Below are positions 22,381 through 33,539 of a stretch of 64,000 nt of DNA, one piece after another. A program made the translations under genes and the position numbers. Positions within the stretch are counted from its first letter, which is position 1. Every line of letters starts with the position of its first letter. The notes beneath the pieces are model-generated. The model saw only the letters and a list, made by a program, of their open reading frames with translations, was not told where the DNA came from and made no database searches. The stretch spans positions 39,992,406-40,056,405 of the forward strand of contig OZ024718.1 in the NCBI GenBank assembly GCA_964016875.1. The letters are read 5' to 3'. Origin of the DNA: Fallopia convolvulus. Taxonomy: Eukaryota > Streptophyta > Magnoliopsida > Caryophyllales > Polygonaceae.

Positions 22381-23615
22381 TGTTGAGAGGGTTTCTCGAC
22401 AACAAATAAATTTGTAGTCAAGACCCCGTTGTGTATAGGGAGGTCAGGATCGTCCATGGGAAGCAAGTTATGTTTGATTACTATCCTAGAAAACAATAAA
22501 ACACAAAAATAAAGTAAAGCAGAGACGAAAGTAAAAACGAGGCTACAATCACATCGGTACCGACCTTGTCAAGGTCGATATCGATGCTTACTTTCGACTC
22601 AAACAGGGCAACTAATCACAGACAAACGCAGGCTCGGTACTGACCTGGCTACCTCAGTACTGAAGCAAAACAGAGAAACTACGAAGGTGTTTTCGAATGG
22701 AGAAAGATCTAGGATAAAGGTTTACCACGACATAATCATGCATTTAAGATAGTGTGAAGGATAAATAACATGCCTTGAAGATAAAGCTATCAACTTTCTT
22801 TGATTTAAGCAAGCAAATCAATCGATTTTCATAAATCAATTTACTCTCTACTTATTTTTTATCCAAAGCTCGAAACTTTTGCTATCGAACAATATCAACA
22901 CTCAAAGGCTTACTTGAATTAAAAGTCGAAACTTGTCTTTAGATTACAATCTTCTTTCCCAAGTAAACTCTAAAGAACAAACTAGGAACTAGAAACAAAG
23001 AGAAGATCGGCCCTTCGGTATCACGTCTCTCTCCCTCCACAAAAAAAACTAAAGAACGACCCCCTTAACTAGGTTAAGAACAGGGTATTTATACTAAGAG
23101 AATCTATCTATAAAGTTTCTAAAAAGATAGAACTTTCCAAACTTAAGAGATTGCGAAATAAAAGATATAAATTTTGAAGTGGACGCCGCCTACCAACGCA
23201 GATGACTTCGGTGTCGACCTGTCAGGGTTGGTAGATGTCTTCGCTGAAGTCCACGACTTGGACTCTGTTGCACAGCTCAGTACCGAACCCACAGGGTCGG
23301 TATCGAGGTCTTGTTCCTGCTCTTTTTGTACTTTTTTCACAACTTCTTTTGGATTATGTCGGGATCTTTAAAGCGTCATCTTCTCTCCTTGTCTTTCACC
23401 ATGCTCCACCATCATCCTCTTGATCTCAACTCCTTCGGAATGCTCCCTTTTTCCTTCGAAAACCTACAAAAAACACTAAAATGGAGTAGCTTCCATACTT
23501 TTCACAAAATATGTAAACTTATCCTAAAACACACAAAACAAACACTAAACTCAACTAAACTAAGTTAAACAACTAAGAAAATTACTCAAAAACTATACTA
23601 AAAACACGAACATCA
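22381..23615 (-). repeat. 5' LTR of Athila-1, internally deleted
   Basis: 1235 bp. It aligns with 8655-10125 but lacks about 240 bases: the text jumps at about 22902 from AACACTCAAAGG to CTTACTTGAATT, whereas the other copy has extra DNA between AAAGG and AAAGG repeats (9178 and 9416). Deletion by recombination or slippage between short direct repeats is the simple explanation. Palindromic copies near 22553-22580, 22632 and 23275-23305. Confidence 0.9.
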
Positions 23616-23838
23616 GGAAGCATAAAATGTGTGAGATGTGTTGTTTCAAAATTATCATAGTATGGACTTTGCTAAGGGGGAATAATCTCACAAAATCTGC
23701 TAAGTAGGAACAGCATAACCATATAGTGGAACTCCATGCGATATGTTGTCACACAAAGGGGGAACTTGCATGTGCATAAAATTGAATGAAATACTTGTCA
23801 ATTTATTATAGGTTTCTCATCATCAAAAAGGGGGAAAT
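23616..23838 (+). other. 3' end of element A internal region with polypurine tract
   Basis: This resumes element A after the Athila-1 insertion. Several AGGGGGAA runs occur (23677, 23757), and AAAAAGGGGGAAAT (23825-23838) directly before TGTTGAGTC is the polypurine tract. The text left of 8650 (AATGCCAAAAGGGGGAAC) is the other half of the interrupted region. Confidence 0.75.
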
Positions 23839-24995
23839 TGTTGAGTCGGTGTTAGGAAATCACGTTCATTAACATTGGAACAACGTCCTCAGTTTTGATA
23901 ATGACAAACACCATGGGAACTAACGCCGATTGCCAAGTATTTTAGTATAACAGGTTGTGCGTCGCAAAAGCATAACACAGAACAACAAGTTCCCAACTCA
24001 TGGGAACTAATGCAACGATGAAAAGAGAGCGACCAACCTCAAAAGAGAATAGAGTTCACACTAGATGGGAACTTAGTGAACTAAAGTTCCCACACGATGC
24101 GAACTGGATGAGAAGAAAAGGAATCCCTCGAAGTCAAGAAGAGTTCCTAAGACAAGGGAACCGAGAAGACCAGAGTTCCATTTGGATGGGAACTGGCGCA
24201 TGCGTGAAAGCGACATCTCAGAGCATTTTTAGGGATAATGTCTATGCCGGACAAAAGGGCGTCTCAGACTTCTGAAATGCAGTAGGATGAAGACGATCAT
24301 CCAACAGTCCAGAATGATTCAAGAGTTGACCATTCAAATTCAAATCAAGGTCACATGTCAACCTTAAGGATCATACTTGGAGACCAAGGCAAAAAGGGTA
24401 TTTAGGACAAATACCTCAAATGGACAAGGGTTTCTCATCACGCCTATTTAAACCCTTCAATAGTGACCTTGTTGCTCACTTTTCACAATCATCAAATTCA
24501 AACACTAAGAGAAAAGAGATGAAGAGCCACGCAGGTGAAAACCATCAAGAGGGTGAAAAGTTCCCAGTGGCGAGCTAATCTCGACGACGGTGAAGGAGAA
24601 AGAACGAGTTCCTAGATCTAGGGGAACTCTAGCTCAGAGACAGAAGAGCAGACAGGTTTGAGTTTCACTTTGTCTTTGATTGTGAGCGTTCACCAGGTTA
24701 GGGTTAAGAGAATACATTAGTGTTGCCTAAGGAGAGAGTCCTTGTAGGAACAGGGAAGTTTGTATTCAACCTTGTAACCTGAAGGGAACTAAGCAATAAA
24801 GAAAATGGAACTCATTCGAAAATCCTCCAAGCGGAGGTAGAGGTTTACTCACGCGATTAGTTGATCGTTGTAGGGTTCCTCTATAAGGAACTGTCTCTGC
24901 TATTGTACTCATCTGCATATTTACTTATTCCGCTGTGCGTGGGAACTATATCGAACAGTTCCCGTAACTGATTACGACTAACCTTCGATCTAACA
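23839..24995 (+). repeat. 3' LTR of element A
   Basis: 1157 bp, TGTTGAGTCGGTG to GATCTAACA; direct repeat of 1538-2684. Followed by CACAA, a near-match to the CACAT before the 5' LTR. Confidence 0.92.
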
Positions 24996-26000
24996 CACAA
25001 GCATTATGTGAGCTTTCCACTTGATTGTAATGATAATCTTGCAAATATGTTGGTTGATGAGGAACTCCAGAAGACTTTCTAAGATTAACAACAATTGGAT
25101 CATCATCAACAATAGGATGAGCAACATCATTGACAACATTATCAAACACCTCATCAACATTATCAAACAAAGCAAAATCAGTAACATGTTGTGGAAAAAA
25201 GTCAGACATAGAAGATAGAATATTTTTATGATCAGAGGCAAACAATATAGTATGTTTATGAAAGACAATATCTCTTGTCACTAAAAACTTCTTATTCACC
25301 AAGACCTTATAAGCCTTTTTCCATGGTGGATAACCAACAAAAACACAAGGTATAGCTCGAGGTTTCAACTTATCTCTTGCTAGACCAACAATTGTCATGT
25401 AACACAAACAACCAAATAACCTTAAACAGGTTTGCATCCATGCAACAAAAAGTTTCCAACAAGTGCTTGTGTTTCCTTTCTACCATTCCATTTTGTTGTG
25501 GGGTATGAGCACAAGTTGTCTGGTGAATTATGCCTTTTGATGATGAAAACTTCTTTCCTTCAATGCTTGAGCCCAATTCAAATGCATTATATGATCTTAT
25601 AATTTTGATTTGTTTATTAAATTGTCTTTCAACTAAAGCAATGAAAGACTTTTAACAAATAACAAGCTATAGACTTTGTATTCATCAAATGAGTCCAAGT
25701 GGCTCCATTATAATCATCCACAAGAGTCAAACTAGTAGACTGTCTAGATGAAGAATGAAATGGTAATCTCTGTTGTCTAGCTTGATGACATATCCCACAA
25801 ACATCAAGATCAAATTTACCTTTATTAGGCAAAAAAGGGGGGAAAATTTCTTTAAGTTGAAACTAGGAAAAATTTCTATAATGCCATAAGGTAGTTTTAT
25901 TAAAAGATGTCGCATAACACTTCTTTTTAGCAGAAACTTCAATCCTTTTTCCTCAGATTATGTCATTAGATAAAGACCATTTGAAGCTATACCAACCACC
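24996..26000 (-). pseudogene. Copia-2 integrase (broken)
   Basis: Going down from 26000, frames contain a GAG-pre-integrase-like segment (KGKFDLDVCGICHQARQQRLPF), VDDYNGATWTHLMN, and the C-terminal core THTPQQNGMVERKHKHLLET-like text (25540-25490). Then comes the Copia-specific RLFGCLCY...FVGYPPWKKAYKVL segment (25437-25300) and the acidic region before RT. Several frameshifts separate them. RT and RNase H are absent. Confidence 0.85.
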
Positions 26001-28431
26001 TAGGGGCGGATCCAGAACTATGTCGGGTGGGGGGGGGGGGGGGCATATACATAAAAATTAATCTCAATTTCAACCTCATCTACCCAAATACATTATAAAG
26101 CAGAACCCAAGTCTGTTGTAAAATTTGCGCCACGTGACATTTTTGAATAAATTAATGTGAAATTATATTTTAATAAATTTTGTAACAACCTATAGTATTC
26201 TTGCTATATATACTAAATAGATAACATATTTATATAATTTTTAATGTATATAATTTTCTATCTATGGATTATGTATTAGTTTACTACAATAGATAACATG
26301 TTTATATAATTTATATATACATAAATTCCTATGAGATGATATTTTCCATATTAATTTAATATTATTATCTCTTAACAAGATTTAGGGTCTTAATATATAT
26401 ATTTTTATCTTTTAACAAGGCTTGAGCTCCAAGTAGAAAATTTATATCTATATAATGATATAATTTTAAATAAAAAATTTTGTTATGTTGATATATTTTT
26501 ATTTTGAGAAAAAGATATAATTTTATGTTGATGACTAAATCTATATGTAAATGTAAAAAATAAATAAAAATTCGAATTTTAATTAAAATTAATAAAAATA
26601 GGTTTTCTTTATCTTTTTATGCATTTATATTAAAGATTTTTTTCTTAAATCAAAGTTTGATAAAAAAAACTATAAAATTTACAAATCTTGATGACTACTT
26701 GCTTAAATTGAATTTTGATAAAAATTTACATTACATTTTCTTAATTTCCTTTTTATTTTATTTATGTAAATATAGAATATTTTTTTATCTAGCCCCACCT
26801 TACATTTAAATTTTTTTATCTCTATGTTTTTTTGTAATTTAATATGGATGCTAGGTTGATTAATACATTGAATTTTGTAAATTTTCATATACATTGATTT
26901 CCTTTATGTTTTATTTCTTCCTTATGTAAATTTAGTATGAAAAACAACTTTATAGATGGAATGAATTTTGCAAAATAATACATAGATAATTTTCTCTATA
27001 TTTTGTCTCTTAAATCGATGACAATGTTCGCTTCTTTACTAATCTTTATGTTGTATTTTTCATATTTACACACATTTTTATTATTATAGAGTAAAAGATA
27101 AGAACCCTAATATATTATTTTAATAAATTAACTTAAAAAATACTTTAATAAATTATATTATGCTTTGTAAATAACCTATCCTAATTATTATTATCTTTAT
27201 AAAAAAACCAAGTATTTTATACATATTAGTGTCTAAAAAAATAAGGAAAATATTATTTAAAAATATTCAATAAAAAGTAAAATCAGTATTTTAATAATTT
27301 CAATTTAAATTTGGACAAGATCCCCACAAATAATGGAAAAATATTTAAAAATATATTCAATCAAAATATGGAGTACAATCTAAAAAAATAATTTGTCTAT
27401 TGCATAATTTGTTATGATATTATATAAATCTATTTAGTATTTAAAATTAATATCATAGAATTGTATAGTTTTTTAGTAAAATTATCCCGTGAATATCACG
27501 GGACTTCAACTAGTTAGAATTAACTTCTAATTCAACATTTGTGATTTGTATTCAAATTTGCATTGGAAGATAGTGGTGGTTGCTTGACACTTTGTAAACG
27601 GGCTAATGTTTTTTTTTCTGCCTTTTAAAGAAATATCGCTCCATTTTGCTAAACACACATTAACCTATTAATTTCAACAAATAACAATATTTTAACAACA
27701 ATTAACGCAATTATCCAAAATTTCAAAATATCAATTTCTAATTTCTAATATTTATTAAATCTAACAAATTTTCTTATCAATTTTCCCAAAAAATAACAAT
27801 TAATCAAAGTACCATTTTACAAATTCACACACATTTCCACTAAATTGAGAAAATTTTGGATTTATAACAGGCGTAACAATTTCAGTTCTCAGATTTCTTA
27901 TTAAATCTATTAAATTAATTAAGACAATTATCTATTAAATTTATTATCAATTTCTCCACAAATGAAAACAACCTATAATTTATAAATTTACAAATCCACA
28001 CATAATTACACAAATTGATAAATTGCCATTAATTAAAATAGGGGATTTGTAAGGAAGAGGATTTGAGGATTTCGTAATATCACCACATTTTGTGGGCCGG
28101 CCCTATAGGCTACTTCTACAGATCCAGTTTTTTTTAAATTGCACCAAAATTAGATAAAAAAACGACGCCGTTTTTTAACGAGTCTTCTTCTTCAAATATA
28201 ATGGACTGCAATTTCTACATTACCACCTAACTGTAACTGAGCTCCCATTCCAAATTTCGCCCCTTCTTCTAGTACTTCACCTTCCGCCTTCGCCCCAGCC
28301 CCGGACTGGTTATGGGGGCGAAATTAATTAATTTTTTTTTATCTTTCAGGATCTCTAGGTAATACTCGTTGCTCCTCCGAATCGATGTGGGGGCGGCCGC
28401 CCCCGCCCCTCCCCCCCCAAATCCGCCCCTG
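26001..28431. mobile_element. hAT non-autonomous element with perfect 8-bp TSD
   Basis: Left end TAGGGGCGGATCC, right end reverse complement CAGGGGCGGATTT: a typical hAT terminus. The octamer CAACCACC lies on both sides (25993-26000 and 28432-28439), an exact TSD. No transposase is encoded. Runs of G (26024-26043) and C (28401-28418) flank the interior. More than half its length is a Helitron inserted at 26078/27514, so the hAT itself is only about 1 kb. Confidence 0.9.
26079..27513 (+). mobile_element. Non-autonomous Helitron nested in the hAT element
   Basis: It starts TCTACCCAAATACATTATAA after an A and ends with a hairpin CCCGTGAATATCACGGG (27486-27502) followed by CTAG (27510-27513) and a T. 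The 5'-TC, 3' hairpin plus CTAG and A/T insertion site are the Helitron hallmarks. A second copy with the same ends lies at 56206-56708. The interior is AT-rich with no Rep/helicase ORF. Confidence 0.85.
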
Positions 28432-28439
28432 CAACCACC

Positions 28440-29252
28440 AAAGGCCTCTAAGTGAAGGGACCATCAATACACAATTCCCTTTAGAGAAACCCACTTCATA
28501 AGATAACTGAGAATGCAACTTCTAGATAGAAAACAAATTAAATCTAAAAATTTCAACCAACAAAACATTCTTTAGGCAGAAACCAGAAGAAAATATGCTT
28601 GACTAATTTGTGAAACCTCTTGTTATCATCATTAATATTTAGAAATTGAGTATTTTCCTACATCTCCCTTTGTTTCTTATCCTGAATACGAAGAGAATAT
28701 GCCTGACTAATAGTAGGCAGAGGAGTCATCATCAAAATGTTGCCCTTAACAGAAATTTGACCCATTAAGAAAGTCACAAGTCTTTGATTTTGGTTGATTT
28801 TAGCCATTTCCTGTCTCGCACCACAACTTCTTTATCCCACAACTTGCATATTATTTAATTCTAATTGCTCATCCCACAACTTCTTTATCATAGTGAAATA
28901 CCTTGTGATACTATTAGTGCCCTGACATATGGAAGACAACTCCTTTTGAACATGAATAAGTCTAGTCTCACTAGCCTGACCATACCGCTCTTGCTATTCC
29001 ATCCAGATTTCATAAGCAGTCGTGTAATACAAGACATTATCAACAATATCCTTGTTTAGTGCATTCAATAACCAAGAAATGACCATGTCATTATTTATTT
29101 CCCAAGCTTTTGCTCTCATCATCCATAGGTTTGACACAAGTTCCATCTAGAAAACATGACTTATTTTTAGCAGAATTCGACACATTGAGAGGATTCTAGT
29201 TTTTCATGGCCGATCCTCTTCCTCCATTACCAAAAGGATTTTCTTCTTCCAT
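28440..29252 (-). pseudogene. Copia-2 gag
   Basis: The probable ATG is at 29252 (MEEENPFGNGGRGSAMKN). Downstream frames give CVKPMDDESKSLGNK, WLLNALNKDIVDNVLYYTTAYEIWME, RLVHVQKELSS and LVTFLMGQISVKG-like text: the UBN2/Retrotran_gag pattern of Copia. Stops and frameshifts are frequent. The frame runs into the hAT TSD at 28439. Confidence 0.78.
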
Positions 29253-29320
29253 ATCTCCGAAGAACGCAAGAACCCTAGAATCGATAAATGAGAGAAAAAT
29301 AGCAAGAAAACACTAATCTT

Positions 29321-29332
29321 GCTCTAATACCA
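29321..29332 (-). promoter_or_regulatory. Primer-binding site of Copia-2
   Basis: The minus strand reads TGGTATTAGAGC, one change from the initiator tRNA-Met PBS, directly after the LTR. Confidence 0.85.
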
Positions 29333-29333
29333 T

Positions 29334-29660
29334 TGATAATTTTGTAAAATGTGAAAGAGAGAAATGAAATCAAGCAAAAATCAAGAGAGAAATTTTTTGA
29401 TCATCTTCAACAACACCAAAGTTTCTTGCCTTTCCTGCTAGATACAAAGAGCTCTTTCTTACATTCACAAATTCCGTGTTTTCTAACTAAGTATTATAAG
29501 AAGAAAGTCTCTATTATTTATATCAAAAGTACAAGGTTAGATATAGAAAAAGTCAATATGAAAAAACAACACTTCTAAAGTTGATGTAGCTTTAGCTTCC
29601 CTTATTCTACCACTTAAATAATGTGTGGGTTGTTGTTCATTGTCTTTCATCACACCAACA
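29334..29660 (-). repeat. 5' LTR of Copia-2
   Basis: 327 bp on the minus strand, TGTTGGTGTGATG to AAATTATCA. It is identified by its TG..CA ends and the adjoining PBS; no second LTR copy is left in the window to compare. Confidence 0.75.
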
Positions 29661-30433
29661 ATATCAAAAATATTCTTAGATTAAAAAAAAGCTATCTTTT
29701 TTTTTCGTTTCTTTCTATCTAAAACATTCTTAGATAAATTTCTACAATTTTATTTTTTTTGCACGAGAAATATCATTTTTGGTTAAATCATTGCGGTTAC
29801 CTTTGTAGTCAAGTATAATCCATCTGGCGAATTTAAATCAGTTTATTCAACATGAAGTGGTTATGCTAAACATGATTGCATTGTTTTTGTATTTATTAAA
29901 TGTCGAAATTCCAAGAAATTAGAAGATGTGATGAGGTATGAATCCTGTGATTATTCGCAATTATTCGACATGATTTTCCCATTTTTATTTTATGGTTAAT
30001 TATCTGTTTTCCACACTTCTCTTCTCTCTCCTTCCACCCCCCCTCGAAAATTCTCTCCCATTTCTGTCCGTCTGTCTCCCTGGCTCGCTCCTCTCTTTTG
30101 CATCCTCCTGGAACCAATTTCAGTTTTTTTCGAATTGATATTTCGTTCATGATTTCCAATCAATTGAACCTATCGCAGCCGCGGTGTCAAGAAGATGTGA
30201 TTCAGTCGACGGTAACCATTCTGTTTTCTGCTTAATTTTAGGTGCATCAGATCCAAGTTATTTAAATGGTTCCAATCTGAAATGCGATGAAGCTGCTTCG
30301 TCTTACATTCAGGTGTATTTTCTTACGGGATCGCACATGTTTCCAGATTTCCCCTTCTATGATTGCTGCTTGATTAACAATCTAGGGTTAGGGTTGTATT
30401 ATAGCGACGAAGTGTGAGTGGAATAGGTATAAA
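29661..30433 (+). promoter_or_regulatory. Upstream and 5' untranslated region of the PP2A B' gene
   Basis: AT-rich promoter-like DNA to about 30000 turns into pyrimidine-rich CTCTCTCCTTCC sequence (30005-30110), frequent near plant transcription starts. Several GT and AG sites (for example around 30210-30240 and 30310) allow a 5'-UTR intron, but no junction can be fixed. Open frames in it are short and not coding by content. Confidence 0.5.
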
Positions 30434-33106
30434 ATGTTCAATAAGATCATCAAACGGGCACACCGTAAGGGCTCTAAAGGTGGGGATGATGGTTACGGTG
30501 TTCAACATCCGGGAAATCACGGTGCCGGAGTGGTATCAGCGTCAAATGTCGTCGTTAACCACGCTTCCCGCGTCGGGCCTATGGATCCGAGTTCCTTGCC
30601 CCATCCCGGCGGTGCAGTAGTCCCTGCAGCCCCGCCGCCGCCACCTGGCGCTATTGAATCATTGCCAATGTTCAAAGATGTGGCAAGTCAAGACCGCCCC
30701 GTTCTCTTCCTCCGGAAGCTTCAAATCTGCTGTTATATGTTTGATTTTACGGACACATTGAAATCCGCCCGTGAAAAGGAAATCAAGAGGCAGACGCTTT
30801 TAGAACTTGTCGAATTTATCCAGTCGGGGTCTGGGAAGATTCCTGATAATGTGCAGGAAGAGATGATCAAGATGGTGTCTATTAACATTTTCCGTTGCCT
30901 GCCCCCTTCTGTCCATGAGAATTCAGGAATGGAGGTCACTGATCCAGACGACGAAGAACCTTATCTTGAGCCTTCTTGGATTCACTTGCAGCTTGTTTAC
31001 GAGCTGCTTTTGAGGTATGTGATATCCCCAGGTACTGATACTAAAGTGGCCAAGCGTTGCATTGATCATTCCTTTGTGTTAAAGCTCCTTGATTTGTTTG
31101 ATTCTGAAGATCCAAGGGAGAGGGAATATTTGAAAACCATCCTTCATAGAATATATGGGAAGTTCATGGTGCACCGGCCATTTATTAGGAAGGCAATAAA
31201 TAATATCTTTTATGGGTTTATCTATGAGAAGGAGAGGCATAGTGGGATCGTTGAACTCTTGGAGATACTGGGTAGTATAATCAATGGTTTTGCTTTGCCA
31301 ATGAAAGAGGAGCATAAACTATTTCTTGTAAGGGCTTTGATTCCACTTCACAAGCCTAAGATGTATGGGTTGTACCAGCTACAATTGTCTTATTGTATTA
31401 CTCAGTTTGTTGAAAAAGATTACAGGTTGGCTGATAGTGTGATTAGGGGTTTGTTGAAATACTGGCCCGTCACTAATTGCCAAAAGGAACTTCTTTTCTT
31501 AGCGGAGTTGGAAGAAGTGCTAGAGGTTACACAGGCTACTGAATTTCAGCGCTGCATAAATCCTCTTTTCAGACAGATAGCTCGCTGTCTCCGCAGTCCC
31601 CATTTTCAGGTTCGTAATTAATATAAAACTTTGTTAGCTGTCATGCCTACATATTGCTTAGTTGTTGGCTGTTGATAAATCATTTATTCAAGACATTGTG
31701 TTCTAAATGTGCATATAATGAAGTGAAAGTTTCTTCCTAAACGTGATCATTAAATTCCTCCTGTCAATTTTGGGATTCTTGCTCTGGAACTTAATCAGGA
31801 AGCTTTGAATCTTATAAGTTTCTTTGGGAGGTGCTAAACATCTCACCTAAACTCTAGTTTCACATTTAAACTTGTCAAATGTAGAAAAACAAGCCTCTGT
31901 TTTCACTCTACACTTGAGACAGATTTGAGTAAATGAATCACACAAAGAATTGCCCAATAACGTTTCCTTTGTATTGAACAAATGGCTTTACAAAAAACGA
32001 CCAACTTTCTGTTTATATAACTTCACATATTTATACTATATAGCACCAGCCAGCAACTGCCATTTAACTACTCCTAATGACAGTTTAAACAACCACCTTT
32101 AGGCGCCAATTAACTAACTGTAATCAACTACTTAGGCGCCAGTTTTTTTTTTTTTTTTGACTTAAAACACACACCCAAACTATGTTACACTAATATACAT
32201 AATGCACATTTCTTAATAGAAATAATTAATGACAGCAACTTAGACTTTAAAACAGAAACTTATCTTCTGCATATAACACAAACTATTTACGACAGATTAT
32301 TAAAACTATAACATACTTCTTAAAACTAAGTTTAATCCTAACATCAAAATTACCCTTTTCCTTTTTTAGATCTACAAGTTTTCCTTGTCACTCAAAACTC
32401 CTCTAACTTGTCGCTTTCCTCCATTGCGGCTGAAAAATTGCCTCTTTAAACATCACTTCGTCGTGAATTCGCGATCTATAACACAAACTCACAATTTTAT
32501 GGATGCAAGAATTGAACAGTTTTATTCTGAGCAAGTATCCTATGTTGAGTGTTCATTTTGGCTCAGAAGGAGATGTCTTATTGATTCATGCTGTATTACT
32601 AGCTGCTCCATGGGTTAAATTCTAATGTGTTATATACGTCAGTCAGCTTATATCAGAAAATGCTTCTGTCTTCACCTTTGTACTGTATAAGACTAACTGT
32701 TTTCATCTCACGCTTTACCTGTCAAAGACACCTAGAGTTGTTTTTCTAGTTTGTCAAGTTTTCATTTGCCGAACACCGATTATAAAATATGCAGGTGGCA
32801 GAGAGGGCTCTGTTTCTGTGGAATAATGAGGCCATTGTGAGTTTGATAGCCCAACACAGGGTGATGGTTCTCCCCATCATCTTTGAGGCGTTAGAGAGGA
32901 ACATCCAAAGTCACTGGAACCAAGCCATCCATGGACTCACTGTTAATGTCCGAAAGATGTTCCAGGAGATGGATAGTGAACTGTTCGAGGAGTGCCAAAA
33001 GCAGTACGAGGAGAACGTTGCAAGATCAAAAGAGTTGGAAGAACAGAGAGCGATTACTTGGAAGAAACTAGCTGAAGCTGCAGGAGAGCATATGATCGCA
33101 GCTTGA
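30434..33106 (+). CDS. Serine/threonine protein phosphatase 2A, 57-kDa regulatory subunit B' (B56)
   Basis: Two coding exons: 30434-31609 (392 codons) and 32795-33106 (103 codons plus stop), 495 residues together, a normal plant B' length. The junction CCCCATTTTCAG/GTTCGT ... ATGCAG/GTGGCA is phase 0. The N-terminus (MFNKIIKRAHRKGSK, then a Gly/Pro-rich variable stretch to about residue 75) is typical. From about residue 90 the conserved B56 repeats follow: FLRKLQICCYMFDFTD, DPDDEEPYLEPSWIHLQLVYELLLRYV (split here from longer text), FDSEDPREREYLKTILHRIYGKF, IYEKERHSGIVELLEILGSI and LFLVRALIPLHKP. Exon 2 supplies the C-terminal helices. B' subunits bind the PP2A A/C core and direct it to substrates. 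No stop, frameshift or missing segment was found, so it looks functional. The paralogue (alpha, beta, etc.) cannot be told. Confidence 0.95.
31880..32470 (-). mobile_element. Copia fragment (LTR plus RT piece) in the PP2A B' intron
   Basis: On the minus strand, TGTTAGGATTAAACTT (from 32343) to TTTCTACA (31880) looks like an LTR. It is preceded by the purine run AAAAAAGGAAAAGGG (32344-32367), a polypurine tract. Before that, the text from ~32465 reads FKEAIFQPQWRKA then, after breaks, LVDLK, resembling the start of a Copia RT domain. So a 3' LTR joined to a pol scrap, with the middle deleted. A 17-T run at 32143-32159 falls inside the LTR. The limits and the lineage are tentative. Exon splice sites are unaffected. 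Confidence 0.45.
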
Positions 33107-33539
33107 GAAATGGGAGATGCCACTGAGCTTGTTCAGTGTATCAGAAATGGTCAAAGATATCTTCTCTATTTCTGTTTGCTTTTCTTTTCTTGTCTTTTTC
33201 TTTTTGCCTTTTTTCTCTTTATTTTTTCCTCCCTTTGTAAAACTTGACGACCATCAAAGTTAGGACTTGGGTATGCATGCAGCAATTAAATGTAATTTGT
33301 GAGGAAATGTGAAAGGGGCTCTGCATATTTGGAACGAATTCGACCTCAATTCCTCAGTCTCTCATTCTTATCTTCATTTTTACCTTAGAGGGAGGTTCCA
33401 CTAGAATGGTAATTGTGGTAAAAAGTGAGTACTAATATGGTGTTTGGGATGGTTGGAATTTATAAATGAGATTTGTGCATTCATTATATGCAAAATAAGC
33501 AGGGAATTTGAGAAAAATCTTGAAAAAATTAAACATAAT
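33107..33539 (+). other. 3' flank of the PP2A B' gene
   Basis: T-rich 3'-UTR-like sequence (CTTTTCTTGTCTTTTTC) with AATTAAATG near 33284 as a possible polyadenylation signal. Nothing else recognised before the Copia remnant. Confidence 0.5.

Larger units (their letters stand above)
8655..23615 (-). mobile_element. Athila-1: Athila-type Gypsy retrotransposon nested in element A
   Basis: Read on the minus strand the order is 5' LTR (23615-22381), tRNA-Asp-type PBS, gag, protease, RT, RNase H, integrase, env-like ORF, 3' LTR (10125-8655). That order, with an ORF after integrase and a tRNA-Asp PBS, is diagnostic of the Athila lineage. LTRs begin TGATACTCGTG or TGATGTTCGTG and end CTCAACA on the minus strand. 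Flanking pentamers are GGAAC (8650-8654) and GGAAG (23616-23620), a TSD with one mismatch. All ORFs carry stops or frameshifts, so it is not autonomous. A ~2-kb putative solo LTR (11093-13076) is inserted in its 3' region. Confidence 0.92.
1538..24995 (+). mobile_element. SIRE/Maximus-like Copia derivative (element A), hosting a nested Athila element
   Basis: Two long direct repeats (1538-2684 and 23839-24995), both TGTTGAGTCGG...CTAACA, are LTRs. A primer-binding site complementary to initiator tRNA-Met follows the left one, and an AAAAAGGGGG polypurine tract precedes the right one. The flanking pentamers are CACAT (1533-1537) and CACAA (24996-25000), a TSD with one mismatch. Inside are a decayed gag, almost no pol and an acidic 3' ORF. 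The 15-kb insert 8655-23615 is a separate minus-strand Gypsy element. Long gag with coiled coil, PBS and LTR length suggest the SIRE/Maximus lineage; without RT this remains an inference. Confidence 0.85.
24996..29660 (-). mobile_element. Copia-2: 5' portion of a minus-strand Copia element
   Basis: Minus-strand order: 5' LTR (29660-29334), initiator tRNA-Met PBS, gag, integrase. The rest of pol and the 3' LTR are missing; the element ends where element A begins at 24995, and no matching remainder is seen left of 1538. A hAT element (26001-28431) splits it between gag and pol. Confidence 0.82.

Noticed and set aside
30184..30417. 77-codon frame just before the PP2A start
   Set aside because: Not in frame with the PP2A start and ends before it; composition is UTR-like. 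A regulatory upstream ORF is possible but unsupported.
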